From positions 19,945,771 through 20,009,770 of the forward strand of contig CM040434.1 of the NCBI GenBank assembly GCA_022702705.1: a stretch of DNA of 64,000 bases, in the 5' to 3' direction. This document shows positions 1 through 11,563 of the stretch, one piece after another (within the stretch, counting starts at the first letter, position 1; every line of letters begins with the position of its first letter). Below the pieces are notes generated by a model. It saw only the letters and a program-made list of their open reading frames with translations. It was not told the DNA's origin and made no database searches. The translations under genes were made by a program, and so were the position numbers. This stretch comes from Papilionanthe hookeriana x Papilionanthe teres (taxonomy: Eukaryota > Streptophyta > Magnoliopsida > Asparagales > Orchidaceae).

Positions 1-129
1 CAAATGATGCAAATTCAACCTGAAAAAAGAGAAAACTATGGGAATTCTACCCTTCACAGGCACAGTAGCTCTCACAATTGCAACCACAACACATTCAATA
101 GTCATTTCAGCAAAAGCTTCTTTTATCGG

Positions 130-350
130 AGAAGAAAACATTGACCGGTCATTTGAACAAGGCTATAGCCAATATGTTGTGTAGATTGCTTAAGAAGCCA
201 AAATTCAAGTTGCTCAAGGTGAAGAGACCAGAAGAAGCTGGAATGAGGGATCATCCAAAATATTGTCCCTAACATCGAATGGTCAGTCACACAAGAAAAT
301 AATGTATTCCCAAGGATTTTTCTTGAGCCTTGCCTATATGTCTACTTATG
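130..350 (+). pseudogene. Ty3/gypsy gag remnant, C-terminal region
   Basis: A short stretch reads in one frame as KRPEEAG..DHPKYCP, a stop, then HRMVSHT. This resembles the RPEE-G-x-x-x-x-P-x-YC-x-x-HR-x-x-x-H signature just before or around the metal-binding knuckle of gag in Tat-like Ty3/gypsy elements. An in-frame stop interrupts the motif, and nothing downstream to about 850 continues the polyprotein, so this is a broken fragment. The family link rests on memory of the motif only; a chance match is possible. Confidence 0.35.
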
Positions 351-1317
351 AGGCCGGTTTTAGGGTATCTTGGGTAGCTAGAGGCTATAAGCAGTCAAAT
401 ATTTTGATTAGAGAAATGTCTCCCCTTAGGTTTTCTCCTTTCCTTGAATTGAAATCTCAAGATGTGATTTTTTCCTTCTTGTGAGTGCTTGAGAGATTTG
501 TTGTATCAAAGGGAGATGTGATGCTATTGTGGAGAGGACAAGCCTTTGTTATAAGTTTCACTTTCTTTTATATCTTATAAGGATCTGTATGGATTTCATG
601 TCCGTGGTTTTCTCGACAATACGTGGCTATAACTCTTTTTCATACCTCTATGATGTAGGGGTAGTGGTTTCATCGTGGTTTTCTGAGATGCTTTACCTGT
701 AGAGTTTTCTTCATTGGTTAATATATGAACTTAATTTACTCATAGTCTAGTCAACTAGGATGTTAAAATGTTTTGTGAAGCTGCGACCTCTAATTGTTAC
801 AAAATGAAAATGAATGGTTAGTCACAAAATTATGAGAGGAAAGACATATTTTCTTGTGGAATTCTGCAATCATTTATGGGGATTGGAATAGTTTTCCAGC
901 ATACCATGGGATTGAGGAAGCCTCAACTTCATGGATTCTATGTTTTTTTGACCTAGACATAGGTATAATGAGAACCATAGCCCTGATTGACAATAATCAC
1001 ATAAGAAAACATTTAGGAGAAGCACAATCCCCAAATCACAGAGTCACAAGCCTCATCCATCTTGAAGGAACTCTTGATATTATTCATATTTTTTTTGTTT
1101 CCATTGGCTGGGATCTATTTTGTTTCTTTAATATATGAGGATTTAAAACCTTCTTTGTGATACCGCTAAGCTATGTTCACAGGACTTGTAAAAGAGATTT
1201 TTCTATGAAAAAATTGTTAAGACATTCCTCGTGGGATTGATACGTAGTACTCTTTAACCGCATACTACTTCACACGTGTTGTACGACCAATTTACATTAC
1301 GGTAAGTTTTGGCATGT

Positions 1318-1349
1318 TAGGTTTTTGGCATCATTGCTGGAGAAAGGCG
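1318..1349 (+). other. Degenerate gypsy primer-binding site
   Basis: The stretch TTTTTGGCATCATTGCTGG matches, with a few transitions, the TTTTTGGCGYCRTTGCCGG signature at the 5' LTR/internal junction of many plant Ty3/gypsy elements. The intact version is on the minus strand at 52187-52210 in this same window. The preceding 100 bases could be LTR end, but no matching second LTR was found. Confidence 0.45.
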
Positions 1350-1682
1350 TTAATAATTGTTTCTAATTTTTGGAAAAATGTAGTTGAAAATATTAAGGAT
1401 TTAGGTTTGACTCTTTTATTTTTCATGAATTTATTTTGAGTTTTTATTTTTGTTGCTGCATTTGTACCTCTGTTGTGTTACTTTGTAGATGATGAAAAAT
1501 TAAAAAGTTGAAAAAATTTAAAAAAATAAAAAAACCAAACAACACTATATTTTTTCTGTTCTTTTTTTGCATGCGATGTATCTTTTGTGTGATTGCATGT
1601 TGATTGACTCGTGTGGATCATCATAATTGTCTTCTTGTTTGGAGTCTGTCGAGTTAGTTGTAGGAATCCATTATCCTTGTTT

Positions 1683-1890
1683 GTGTGTATGTATAGCGGA
1701 ACTGAGTCCAACCTAGTCCCTTTTGACCCTGAAATAGACGGAACCTTTAGACACCTTAGGAGAGCACATTCACTCACTTATACACCAATTGAGATGACTA
1801 ACCCTAACATTCCCACCATGAAATCACTTAGGGAATATGCCTACCCTTTTATTGAAACTATTACATTGTTGAGGTTTGGATGATAGGCCT
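1683..1890 (+). pseudogene. Gypsy gag N-terminus remnant
   Basis: An open stretch reads ESNLVPFDPEIDGTFRHLRR and, further on, MKSLREYAYPF. It lies about 340 bases after the degenerate primer-binding site, where gag begins in Athila-like elements, and the (T/S)LREYA-P pattern fits the start of such gag proteins. The frame is lost after about 1880, and no recognisable gag core, protease or polymerase follows before the LINE at 3100. I infer a 5' fragment of a decayed Ty3/gypsy element. Confidence 0.4.
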
Positions 1891-3088
1891 ATAGAGGGGT
1901 ATGTCTTAAGAAAGATATCATGCACTTCTTGGCATGGAGATCCAAGATGCTTATGTTAAATTGTTGGTGTCTGCAGTGAAGCAATAAGTGCCAAGGAAGG
2001 AATTGTTGGTTGCAGATTCTGACAAGTTGAAGTAATTGGATAGAGGCATTTAGAGATGTGGCTTTGAAGTAAAGTTTTGCAATCGTGGATCAAGGATAGT
2101 ACCAGTAGAATCAAATAGAATAGAACCTTTGCTATCATGGTTTAGCTTATGTACTTAAAGGAGGTTACAGTATAATGAGGGAAAATTCCATATTTCAGTT
2201 AAGAGAAGCTTATGCATTGAGGCGGGTAGTATGCCCTCTCTGATGTGTTGTATTAGGATTAACTTGTTTGGATCCATTTGTTGGCATAGTAATTTAGAGG
2301 TGATTCAAATTAGATGTGAGGTGGGTTGTTGCACCAGAATTCAAAAGCTAATTGGAGGTCATAGCATGTAGCACCTGATTAGGAGAAGGGGTGTACTCAA
2401 GATTGGCTCAGTACTAGCAAGTGATGCTTGAATGACCAAGTTTATTGTAAATGAGGCAGGCTATGGTAGGTCTGCAATAGTTACGACCACCACTACCACA
2501 GTATGTTGAAGTGGTTTGATTATGAACTCTGCCTCAAGTGGGTTTGTTAAAGGTTCTTCCCATTATTTGAATAGCTAGTTGGGAATTGGGAGGAGTTCTT
2601 GACTTAAGGGGTGTCAGTGGAATTATTGATTTACTCACTACATAGAAGAGAGTAAAAGTCATTGAGGTCCATTAGAGCTTTGCCTAGATTGCAGCTTTGA
2701 ATGCCTGGTATGCTGGTTCCTAGTGGTATTCCATTTAACATATCGAGAAAAATATCCTGCAGATCTAGTTGTCCACTTGCTATTGAAAAGTTATCAACAA
2801 GGACTTTAATAGTGGATAAGTCTTAGGTCATAGCTTGAGATTTAATGGATAGATTATGTAATTCATTCTTGACTTGTATGAAGTGTCATATTGGTGGATT
2901 GTATTTTTTTTTTTTTGGCAAGGGTTATCCAAATATTCGATGAGGTATAGAGGTTAAAGAAGTAGGGTAAAATAGTTGGGGAGATAGTGGAATACAATGA
3001 AGCAGACAAATTTTAGTCAATGAGGATCTATCTGGTATGTTATATGTTGAGAGTTGGGGAAGCTATCTTAGTTTTTTTTTTAGTGTTT
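1891..3088. other. Unassigned AT-rich spacer
   Basis: No open frame, motif or repeat could be assigned in this 1.2-kb stretch. It may be the decayed interior of the gypsy fragment just upstream, but no gag core, protease or polymerase motif can be read. Short homopolymer T runs occur near 2907 and 3072, the latter just before the LINE target duplication. Confidence 0.5.
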
Positions 3089-3269
3089 GTGAGTATTCAG
3101 TGGAAAGTGTGCCAGGGCGTCCCTTGGAAGTGACGTGTTATATAGCCTGAATACAATAGAAAGTGTACAAAGGCCGCTATACCGGCGCCCGGGTGTAGTG
3201 TCAAATAAGTAAGGGTTCCCACATTACAGACGGATGCTGGTAGAGAAGTCAGTCCATGATACTAGTATT

Positions 3270-4056
3270 AGGATATGAGCTTGGAATATAGGTACTCTCA
3301 ATGATAAATTAATGGAATTAGTTGATATTATGATTCATAGAAAGATAAATATTTTATGTATTCAAGAAACTATATGGGGTGGAGAAAAAGCTAAGGAGAT
3401 TGATAACAGGTTTTAAACTTTGGTATCCTTGAAAGAGTCACATAAGAAATGGTGTAGGTGTAAGTATAGATAAGAGTTTGAAAGATAATGTTGTAAAAAT
3501 TAATAAAGTTGGAAATAAAATTATAGCAATTAAGATTATTATTGATACTAAGATTTTTGATATTATAAGTGCTTATGCTCCTCAAGTAGGTTTAGATATA
3601 ACCTTTAAAGATAAATTCTGGAATGACTTAGAAGGCTTAATACACTTGATACCTCTAGAAGAATTTTTTTTTATTGGAGGAGATTTAAATGGACATGTCG
3701 GCAGAGTGGTAGAAGATTTCAGAAATATTCATGGTGGCTATGATTATGGAGCGATTAATGAAGAAGGTAAAACTATATTAAATTTCGCTTTAACGTATAA
3801 TTTTGATACTTTATTCAAGAAAATAGATCAGCATCTTGTTACTTATAAGAATGGATCTAATAAAACACAAATTGATTACTTTTTTATGAGAAGAAGAGAT
3901 CGTCGAGATTGTAAGGATTATAAGGTTATTCCAAGTGAGGATTTAAGTACCCAACATCGATTATTAGTTATAGATTTTAAGATGAAGAGTTGTAAAATAA
4001 AGAATACTAGGATTCATCATCGTAGAATTATATGGGAGGACCTAAAAGACAAATAA
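3270..4056 (+). pseudogene. LINE endonuclease domain (pseudogene)
   Basis: This encodes the EEP-fold nuclease that nicks target DNA for LINE retrotransposition. The first part, with WNIGTL and CIQETIWGG, is interrupted by stops before 3478. The longest open piece (3478-4056, 192 codons) contains SAYAPQVG, GGDLNGHVG and the late QIDYFFMRR and STQHRLLVIDF blocks. These correspond to the metal-binding and catalytic Asn/Asp/His motifs of the exonuclease-endonuclease-phosphatase family. It precedes the reverse transcriptase in the same element, as expected. Confidence 0.85.
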
Positions 4057-4499
4057 AATTATTTGTATGAGTAAAATTTAAGATTTAAAATTTTGGGATG
4101 TTCATGAAGAAGTAAATGTTATGTGGTAAAAAGTAATAAATAATATTAAACAAATGGCAAAAGATGTACATGGAGAATCAAAAAAAAAATTTCTATAAAT
4201 AAAAATAGATGGGGTGGAATAATTTTCTGCAAGAAAAGATAAAATAAAAGAAGTTATGTTATAAAAATTGGCTTAAATGTAAAAGCTTGGAGAACTGGGA
4301 AAAATATAAAACGGCCTGAAGGGAATCTAAAAGAACAATCTGTGACGCTGAAAATTCTGCTTGTAATGATCTTTATAACAGATTGGATACTAAGGAGGGT
4401 GAAAAATATATGTATAAACTAACCAAACAAAAAGAAAACAAAAGTAAAGATTTAACTCAAGTAAAGTGTATTAAAGATGTAAATCAAAAAGTACTTTTC

Positions 4500-5998
4500 T
4501 TATAAAAAGATATTGAACATAAGTGGGTGAGCTATTTTGATAAATTTTTTAATGAAGTTTCTAAAAATACGATCGACCTTTGTGATCTTAAGATCGTTAA
4601 TAATAATAAAATGATTCATTTTTATCGTCGCATTAGTAAAAAAGAAGATGATGTGGCTTTAAAGAAAACAAGGGTGGAAAGTCTGTTGGGCCTGATGATA
4701 TCCCAATTGAGTGTGAAAATATTTAGGAGATTTATGAGTTTCTTAGCTTAATAAACTTTTAATATTATTTTAGAAACTAAAAAGATACCTGAGGAGTGGA
4801 GGAAGAGTATTTTGCTCCCCTTTTGTAAGAATAAAGGGAATGCACAAGAGCGTGCAAATTATAGAGTAATTAAATTGATGTGTCATACTTCAAAATTATA
4901 AGAGAGGGAAATTAAATATATGTTAAGACGTATTGCCAAGATTTCTCATAATCAATTTGGATTTATGCCGGGTAGGTCTATTATGGAAGCTATACATTTT
5001 TTAAGAGCTTTGATGAAGAAGTACATAGATAATAAGAAGGATCTACATTTGATTTTTATTGATTTAGAAAAAGCTTACGATAAGGTTCCAAGAGATATCC
5101 TTTAGAGAGTCCTTGAGAAGAAAAGTGTTGATATGACTTATATTCAAGTCATTAAAGACATGTATATTAGAGTTGTTACTTGTGTTCGAACTGAAGGAGG
5201 ATTGACCAAATATTTTTTTATTTCTGTTGGTTTACATCAGGATCGGCTTTAAGCCCATTTCTTTTTTGCTTTAGTTATGGATGGTCTTACCAGACATTTA
5301 CAAGAGGATGTACCTCATTGTATGTTTTTTGCTAATGATATACTTCTCGTAGATGAGATGAGAGAAAAAGCCCAGGAAAAACTTGAATTATGGAGGTCTA
5401 CATTGGAGTTTAAAGGCCTTCATTTGAGTAGAACCAAAACTGAATACATGGAATCTAATTTTAGTAATAGTAGCTCTAATGACAGAAGTGTAACTTTGGG
5501 TGATCAAATTATTAAAAGATGTGATCGATTTAGGTATCTCGGGTCTATTGTTCAAAGCAATGGTGATATAGATGGGGATATTAATAGTAGAATTCAAGTT
5601 GGTTGGTTAAAAGTGGAGGAATGCTTCAGACCTATTATGTGACAGAAAAGTACCTATTAGATTGAAATGAAAATTTTATGAGGGCGGTGAGACCTGCTGT
5701 GCTCTTTGGTGTTGATGTTGGCCTTTAAAAGAGAAGAATAATACTAAGTTAAGTGTTGCCGAAATGTGATGATTAGGTTGATGAGTGGCTTTACACTTAA
5801 GAGACAGAATGCGACATGAATATATCCGTGATAGGGTTGGTGTAGCTCTAATGACAAAATATTAGAGAGCTGCCTTGATGGTTTGGTCACATTAAACGTC
5901 GACCATCTGATGATCCAATTAGGAGAGTAGAAGTTTTAGATTTGACTTATGTTAAGGCAGGGGTAGACCTAGGAAGACTTGGGCTTGTTGTATAAAAA
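4500..5998 (+). pseudogene. LINE reverse transcriptase and C-terminus (pseudogene)
   Basis: This is the polymerase half of the RTE element. Readable blocks are EEWRKSILLPFCKNKG (about 4790), HNQFGFMPGRSIMEAI (4945-5000), IDLEKAYDKVPR (5060-5095) and LHLSRTKTEYME (about 5415). The catalytic box at 5328-5339 reads FAND where active members have FADD, so a metal-binding aspartate is lost. Stops at 5103 and several frameshifts break the frame. The C-terminal GHIKRRPSDDP block (about 5889) and the closing VADPT region near 6072 match RTE proteins. A 3' fragment of a related element lies at 38477-39083. Confidence 0.85.
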
Positions 5999-6132
5999 AT
6001 GATCTTAATTTATTAGAATTCAATGAAAATATGACACTAAATAGGACGCAATGGAGAAAAATGATTCATGTTGCCGACCCCACTTAGTGGGATGAAGGCT
6101 TTGTTGTTGTTGTTATTGTTGGTGAGCATTCA

Positions 6133-6799
6133 AACTTGACGTTATAAAATTTTTCACTTTATTTCCAATAAATGTGCTATGCATTCAAGTATGGTTACAA
6201 AGTATTGGAAAAATCGATATCTTTACACAACAATCTTGCTCAAAATTAATATAGAAAATGCAAGTCTATGTGAGGTTTGGCTTAAATAAATAAATAAATG
6301 AAATAAAAAATGTCAGATTTTCAAAATGATATTCAAAAGGTTCATAAACCCCCATCAACAGCAATGAATAGTCAAACATTTCCAGGAAATTTTAGAATCC
6401 CAGCAACAATAACTAGATTTCTGGAAGTAAACTTTCCCTTGGAGAAGACGCTAACTATTGCAGCCATGAACAGTCTCCTCCAAATATCAAAGCTTTCCCA
6501 AAGAAAGACTTAACTGTTTTCTCTTTCGCATCAAACAAATTCAAATAATTTAATTTTATAACGCTCATGTATTTATTTATGTTCAATCACCGGCATGTTG
6601 AATATTTTTTTTTGCTTTTCTTACATAAAATGGATAGTTATTTTCTCCATTCCTCTATAAAATAAAATCATACTGAATAAGATCTACCACAAAGAATATA
6701 TTTGTAGAAACAATATTAAATATTATATAACAATGAATCAAATACATATTTGATAAACAGAGGCTAAATAAACACCCATGATCCCCAAACACACCAATA
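6133..6799. other. Spacer between LINE and YqaJ gene
   Basis: AT-rich sequence with no supported gene. On the minus strand it lies downstream of the YqaJ stop codon, so it should hold that gene's 3' end. A minus-strand AATAAA-like hexamer near 6570 is a possible polyadenylation signal, but such hexamers are common in this composition. Confidence 0.4.
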
Positions 6800-7669
6800 T
6801 CACCTAAAGAACTCCACATGCCCTCCAATATCACGGCACAACATTGTCGCCTGAGCAGCCAGCTTTCTGCTCTTACCAATTATCCTACCAGTCAGATCAT
6901 GCTTTGGTTGAGGCTCATAACCCTTTGCCACCTCCTCCTTCCCCATCATCAGCGCCTCCCTCGCCGGCACGACACTCCCCCACCAGAAATCCTGCAACAT
7001 CCAATGCATCAACTCCCAGTACTCGCGATCCCTAAACACCCGAAATACGACACTTCCATTCGGCGTCCAGCAATACAAATCCACCCAATCCCTGTCCATT
7101 ATCTCCATCTGGCCCTGAACCTGAGGCATGTAGTAGTATGGCACAGCTTGCCATGGCAACCCCAGCTCTGGCTTCCCCTTGTTGTAAGGGCACTTCACCT
7201 CCAATATCCCAGCACCCACAAGCCCATCAGGGGAGGCACCAAGCCACTGGGATGTCGCTTCCGCATGCACTGCAAAACCTAAGAAGCTCACATCCTGGCC
7301 TGTCATGCTCTTGTAGCATTCGATTGCTGCAGACTCATTGGCTACTCCCCAATTCATCGCAGCCAAGGCGGATGCATCAAATGTGTTGGATTCGGGTGCA
7401 AACACCTTCTGCTGCCACAGTTCAGATCGACGGTTTCCCTTCCAAAAACCTAATGCGGTGCTGAAGGTGCTGGTGGTTAGCTTGTCCTTCCGAAGAGTGA
7501 ACCATTCTTCAGAACGCTGTGGTGGATCGAAGGATGTGAGGCGGGATGTAAATGGCAAAGACGAAGGGGATGGTTGAACGAGGGAAGAAGTGATGGTTCC
7601 TGGGATGTAGCCTTCGTAGTTCTTTCTTGAGAGGACTAATTTGGAACGGTGGAGGAATGAATGGGTCAT
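6800..7669 (-). CDS. YqaJ / lambda-exonuclease family nuclease-like protein
   Basis: The one intact host gene recognised: 289 codons in one exon on the minus strand. The product belongs to the YqaJ viral recombinase family (PD-(D/E)XK fold, lambda exonuclease relatives), found in plants as conserved proteins of poorly known function. Residue positions use the Met at 7669. NWGVANE (106-112) and IECYK (116-120) form the first acidic helix. SPDG (146-149) followed by LEVKCP (156-161) is the PD...ExK catalytic core, with D148, E157 and K159 present. MPQVQGQM (191-198) is the conserved glutamine-rich helix. The first ~50 residues are rich in Ser, Arg and Leu and poor in acidic residues, which could be an organelle-targeting peptide (inference). 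The frame is open upstream to 7972, but that part has no domain, and TTCTTTCTGTTGCAG directly before the Met looks like a 3' splice site. I therefore chose the internal start. Function in DNA processing is inferred from family only. Confidence 0.85.
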   Translation of the reverse strand: MTHSFLHRSKLVLSRKNYEGYIPGTITSSLVQPSPSSLPFTSRLTSFDPPQRSEEWFTLRKDKLTTSTFSTALGFWKGNRRSELWQQKVFAPESNTFDASALAAMNWGVANESAAIECYKSMTGQDVSFLGFAVHAEATSQWLGASPDGLVGAGILEVKCPYNKGKPELGLPWQAVPYYYMPQVQGQMEIMDRDWVDLYCWTPNGSVVFRVFRDREYWELMHWMLQDFWWGSVVPAREALMMGKEEVAKGYEPQPKHDLTGRIIGKSRKLAAQATMLCRDIGGHVEFFR

Positions 7670-7690
7670 AACTGCAACAGAAAGAATGCT
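7670..7690 (-). other. Probable 3' splice site before YqaJ start codon
   Basis: On the minus strand the bases just before the ATG read TTCTTTCTGTTGCAG then TT-ATG: a pyrimidine tract followed by CAG. This suggests the upstream open frame (to 7972) is intron or 5' leader rather than protein. The matching donor was not located. Confidence 0.45.
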
Positions 7691-7979
7691 GGAGCTGGAT
7701 CGGGTGGTCCTACAAAAGTTTTGTACTGTTTGATGATCAGTGATGGGAAGTGCAAAGGTACAGATTATATAATGCACACTATGCTCTAAAGATGGAAATC
7801 CAGTTTGAAAACTAGATTGCTTGAAGAAACAAAACAAGTTATCCGTTTGAAGGGTCCAATTTGCCCGCCCTGTGCAGTCAGGTATCTTCTGACGATTAAA
7901 ATTGTTTATACTTCGAAAGGTACTCTGGCTTGAAGAAGAGTTTAGCATCCCGAAAGAAGAATTTTCACACATTTAAGAT

Positions 7980-9117
7980 AACAAGGCAAAGATTTTGATA
8001 CCAAACTTGAAGGTTTTAGAGTATAACGTAAAAAAGAATAAAATTTTTGCATAAACTTATCCCAGCAGAAATCCATAACAAAAGGGATACATTAGCCAGA
8101 AACAAGCCCATGATAAAAAAATAAAATAAATTATTTGTTGACAGTTGATTTGGTTTTCAGAAATGCAATTGTTTTAAAATCATTTCAAGCAATGAGGCAA
8201 AATAGCCATTGAAAAGTTAAGGTTTTACTTTCTGTATTAATAAATAAAATAAAATAAAATAAACCAGTCAGTAAATTGATTACATCAATCAGAAAGGGGT
8301 AATGCTGCCAGAAACTGAGAGAAATAAGCGAGAAAGTTTAGCAAATAACAATGAATTCCCGTACTCTAAAACAGCTGTATTTGCAAGGGATATATAAGTC
8401 CTTAAGATCAGGATAAAGGCCTCAAAATAAATGACTTCACCTCTAAGAGAGAGAGATCAGTTTTGCTGATCGTTTGCAAATCACCTCTACCCATTGCCTT
8501 TCAAAAACGTGTGATCAGTGTGCTTAATATGAGTCCCAAAATAATACAATAATCAGCCTAAAGTTCAATGTCATCTATATAAATCTTTTAAATCTCCTAA
8601 AGCGACATCACCGCATTGCCACCACTATTATGTTCCACGATCAAAGTGCCCGTATCCAAACGTTACCCCACAAGTCAGTAAGAATTTAGTCACCCAAGTA
8701 ATAATCAATGATCTTGCTAAATCACAAGTTTAGAAATACAACATCTGGTTGCCTACCGTTAAATTATTAGTCATCACCTTGGCCCTGACCTCTAAATTTC
8801 AGCCCAAATTGTTTGCGGTTTAGATGAACGAGTGGTTGGGGGAGCTCAAAGAGAGAGAGAGAAAGTAGAGAGATATGGAAAACTAGAGTTGAAGATGAAA
8901 AAAATGACTTGGTTTTAACTTTATGATTTCATATGGACTAACAAAAAAGTTGATAATAGAAAGCAAGTGTAAACTTATTCTAATTAGCGGACATTTTTAA
9001 CATTGCAAAAAGGTGTGGAAGTTATAAGAAAAACAACAGGTAAATTTAAGTAGTCTAAACAAGAAGATCAATATTCACGAAATCTAAAAGCATATTTATT
9101 ACACGAATCATAGATTT
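7980..9117. other. Upstream region of YqaJ gene, no gene seen
   Basis: No coding region recognised. On the minus strand this is 5' of the YqaJ gene and may hold its promoter and first non-coding exon. It contains a short (AAATA)n run at about 8239-8262 and a (GA)n run near 8850-8865 (pyrimidine-rich on the gene's strand), but no convincing promoter could be fixed. Confidence 0.4.
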
Positions 9118-9779
9118 GTTTCTATTGGAATTTTAGAAAATTCTATTTTTAGTACATTTTGTTTTTGGTATTTTCTACCTTCAGAATTTCCTATTGTTGG
9201 TAATGTTTGTTTCCTTATTATAGCATAGGGAATTTACGGCTGAAGTTATGTCCTTATCCATCGAGGGTTCTGGATCGGTTTCGCATTGAGGGCTTTGGGT
9301 CTGTCACAGTATCGAGAGTTGCGGCTTCTTCTCCACTAGCTTCTTCTCTGTTGACTTTATCCTAGGCAAGAAATAACTAACAACGAAACTCCAATAGCAT
9401 GATTGAAATCGCAGTCTTTTGTCTTACAAAGCAGTTTCTCTCGAGTAGCAATCGACAAAGCAACCCATCATTGGCACTCAAGCTTCTTCACCACAAGGTA
9501 GCTACTGCTCATGTGTTTTCATCACGCCCTCCTCTCCTCTGATTCAGTTGATGTTGTATGAGTCACCGATGATGGCCGAAGTCCAAATTCTACCACCTCT
9601 AACGGGTCCAATAATTTTGAAACCACTTCGCCTCACCTTGCAACCTGTCTCATGTCGGTATTTGTTGATCATTATTCTCAGAATTCAACAGCTTATCTCA
9701 TAGTTATAATACTCTATCTAGAAAAATTGGCAATTGACGGTAGAGGCAAAATTGGGCTTTTGACTAGTGAAAGTTCATA

Positions 9780-11563
9780 ACATGTTGCTGCTAACGCTAA
9801 TTTGAAAACTATGGCAGCTCAGGTTATGGTTGAGCTCATCAACTCCATGAAACCTGCCTTAAGAAAGTATCGTTTATTCCTTGTCACTGCTCAAGATATC
9901 TAAGAACTCATTCGAGATCTTTATTTAGAACTAGAGAATTCTTCCCAAATTTTTTAGTTGAAAACTTAAGTTCAGAAATCCAAGTAGAACGACCGTGATA
10001 TTACTGCTTATTGAAATGAGTTGGTAACATTATGTTAGGAGCTTGGTCGAAGTTCTGGTAATATTTGGGAGAATTCAAACGACTATGCTCGCCATAAGAA
10101 GAGACATGAAAACAAATAGGTCTACATATTTTTAGTTGGTTTTAATCGGAGTTTAGATGAAAGTCTGGGGTCACATTCTCGGTAAGAAACCATTACCCTG
10201 TATTCAAAAGTTTTTCCGAAGATTAGATGTGAAGAATCAATAAAAAAAAACATGTTGCGAAACACCTAACCTTTTTTAACGCCAAACAGAACTTAGCGCT
10301 TATGTCAAAAGGAGTTGATACTGACAAGGAGGGGAGTGAGAAATTATAGTGCAAGCATTGCAAAAAATCATGACATACACAAGGTACATATTGGTAGCTT
10401 CATGGTAAACCTGTGAATTGAAAATCAAAATCCAAACGTGAAGGTTGAGCTCATCGAGCCACTGCTAAAGAAACTTTAGAGCCTTCAACAAACTCGGATG
10501 AAGTCCCTTTCACCAAGGAGCAATTAAAGCATATGCAAAAATTGTTTCAATCTCCAATGTTGTCCTTGACCCCAACTTGTTCTTTATTAGAAAAGGGTAA
10601 TACTCTAGCCATTGCATTGTTAGGTGTTATTCCTAATTCTATTCATTCTTGAATTACTGATTATGGTGCAACTGATCATATAACTAGTTGCTCTAAATAG
10701 ATCTCATCCTACAGAACTTGTGCAAGCAATACAAAATAAAGATAATTGATGGTTCTCTCTCGATAATTGTTGGGATAAGATCTGTCAAACTCACTTCATT
10801 GTTAACTCTTCACGATGTACTCCATTTTCCTAATTTATATTGTATCTTGTTGTCCATTAATGAAATAATAATTGACCATCGACGTAAAGCTCATTTCTAT
10901 CATTTTTGTTGTGAGTTTTAAGAATTGACTACTTGGAGGATAATTGACAATGCCAAGGAAAAAGATGAATTTTATTATTTTAACGATGGACTTGACTCGA
11001 ATAGACAATGTTAAAGTATTCATTTAAATTCTATTTTTGTTTCCAAAGACAATGATATTATGTTATGACATTATAAGTTAGGTCATCCTAGTTTGCAGTA
11101 TTTAAAATATTTATTTTCCAATTTATTTCAAAATAAAAATGTCTTCATTTCAATGTGAAGTTTGTCAATTTGCTAAACATCATCGTGCGCCTTCTTCTCC
11201 TAAAATATACAAACCAACTACACATTTTACTCTGATTCATAGTGATATTTGGGGTCTTTGTAAAGCTCTTGTATATTTTAGGAAAAAAAAGTTTGTAACA
11301 TTTACCAATGATCACATAATATTAAGTTGGGGTTTTTTAATAAAAAAAACCTAAAGTGGACATAATTGTCAAAAAATTTTCACACAATTTTCAAAAACTA
11401 ATCAAATATTACGAAGTAGTAATGACTAAGAATATTTCAAATATATTTTGGTCATTTTCGAAAAAAAGATAGTTCTTCAAAGTTCTTGTGTAGAATCTCC
11501 ACAATAAAATGCTGTAACTGGAAGAAATAACAAACGCTTATTAGAAATTGCTTGGGCATTGAT
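9780..11563 (+). pseudogene. copia-2 gag, protease and integrase N-half (pseudogene)
   Basis: Fragments in several frames give the order. A gag region around 10040-10245 reads HILGKKPLP, a UBN2-type gag block. A zinc knuckle near 10353-10400 starts CKHCKK but has lost its final cysteine. Protease near 10660 reads TDYGATDHIT where active copies have DSGATDHM. The integrase zinc finger and core start at about 11139-11320 as FQCEVCQFAKHHRAP and LIHSDIWG. Stops and indels are frequent. The integrase frame runs up to the MITE insertion and resumes after it. Confidence 0.75.

Larger units (their letters stand above)
3100..6121 (+). mobile_element. RTE-clade LINE, full length, inactive
   Basis: A 3.0-kb non-LTR retrotransposon on the plus strand. 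It begins with a short leader containing GGCGCCCGGGTGTAGTG (about 3185-3202), encodes an apurinic/apyrimidinic-type endonuclease then a reverse transcriptase, and ends in a short (GTT)n tail at about 6100-6121, as RTE elements do. An 11-bp target-site duplication, GTGAGYATTCA, flanks it at 3089-3099 and 6122-6132 with one mismatch. Length and order fit a complete RTE element (about 3.2 kb). Many stops and frameshifts make it non-functional. The extreme 5' end is inferred from the target duplication. Confidence 0.85.

Noticed and set aside
7670..7972. Open frame continuing 101 codons upstream of the chosen YqaJ start
   Set aside because: No domain or conserved motif is present and a pyrimidine tract plus CAG precedes the internal Met, so it is more likely intron or leader.
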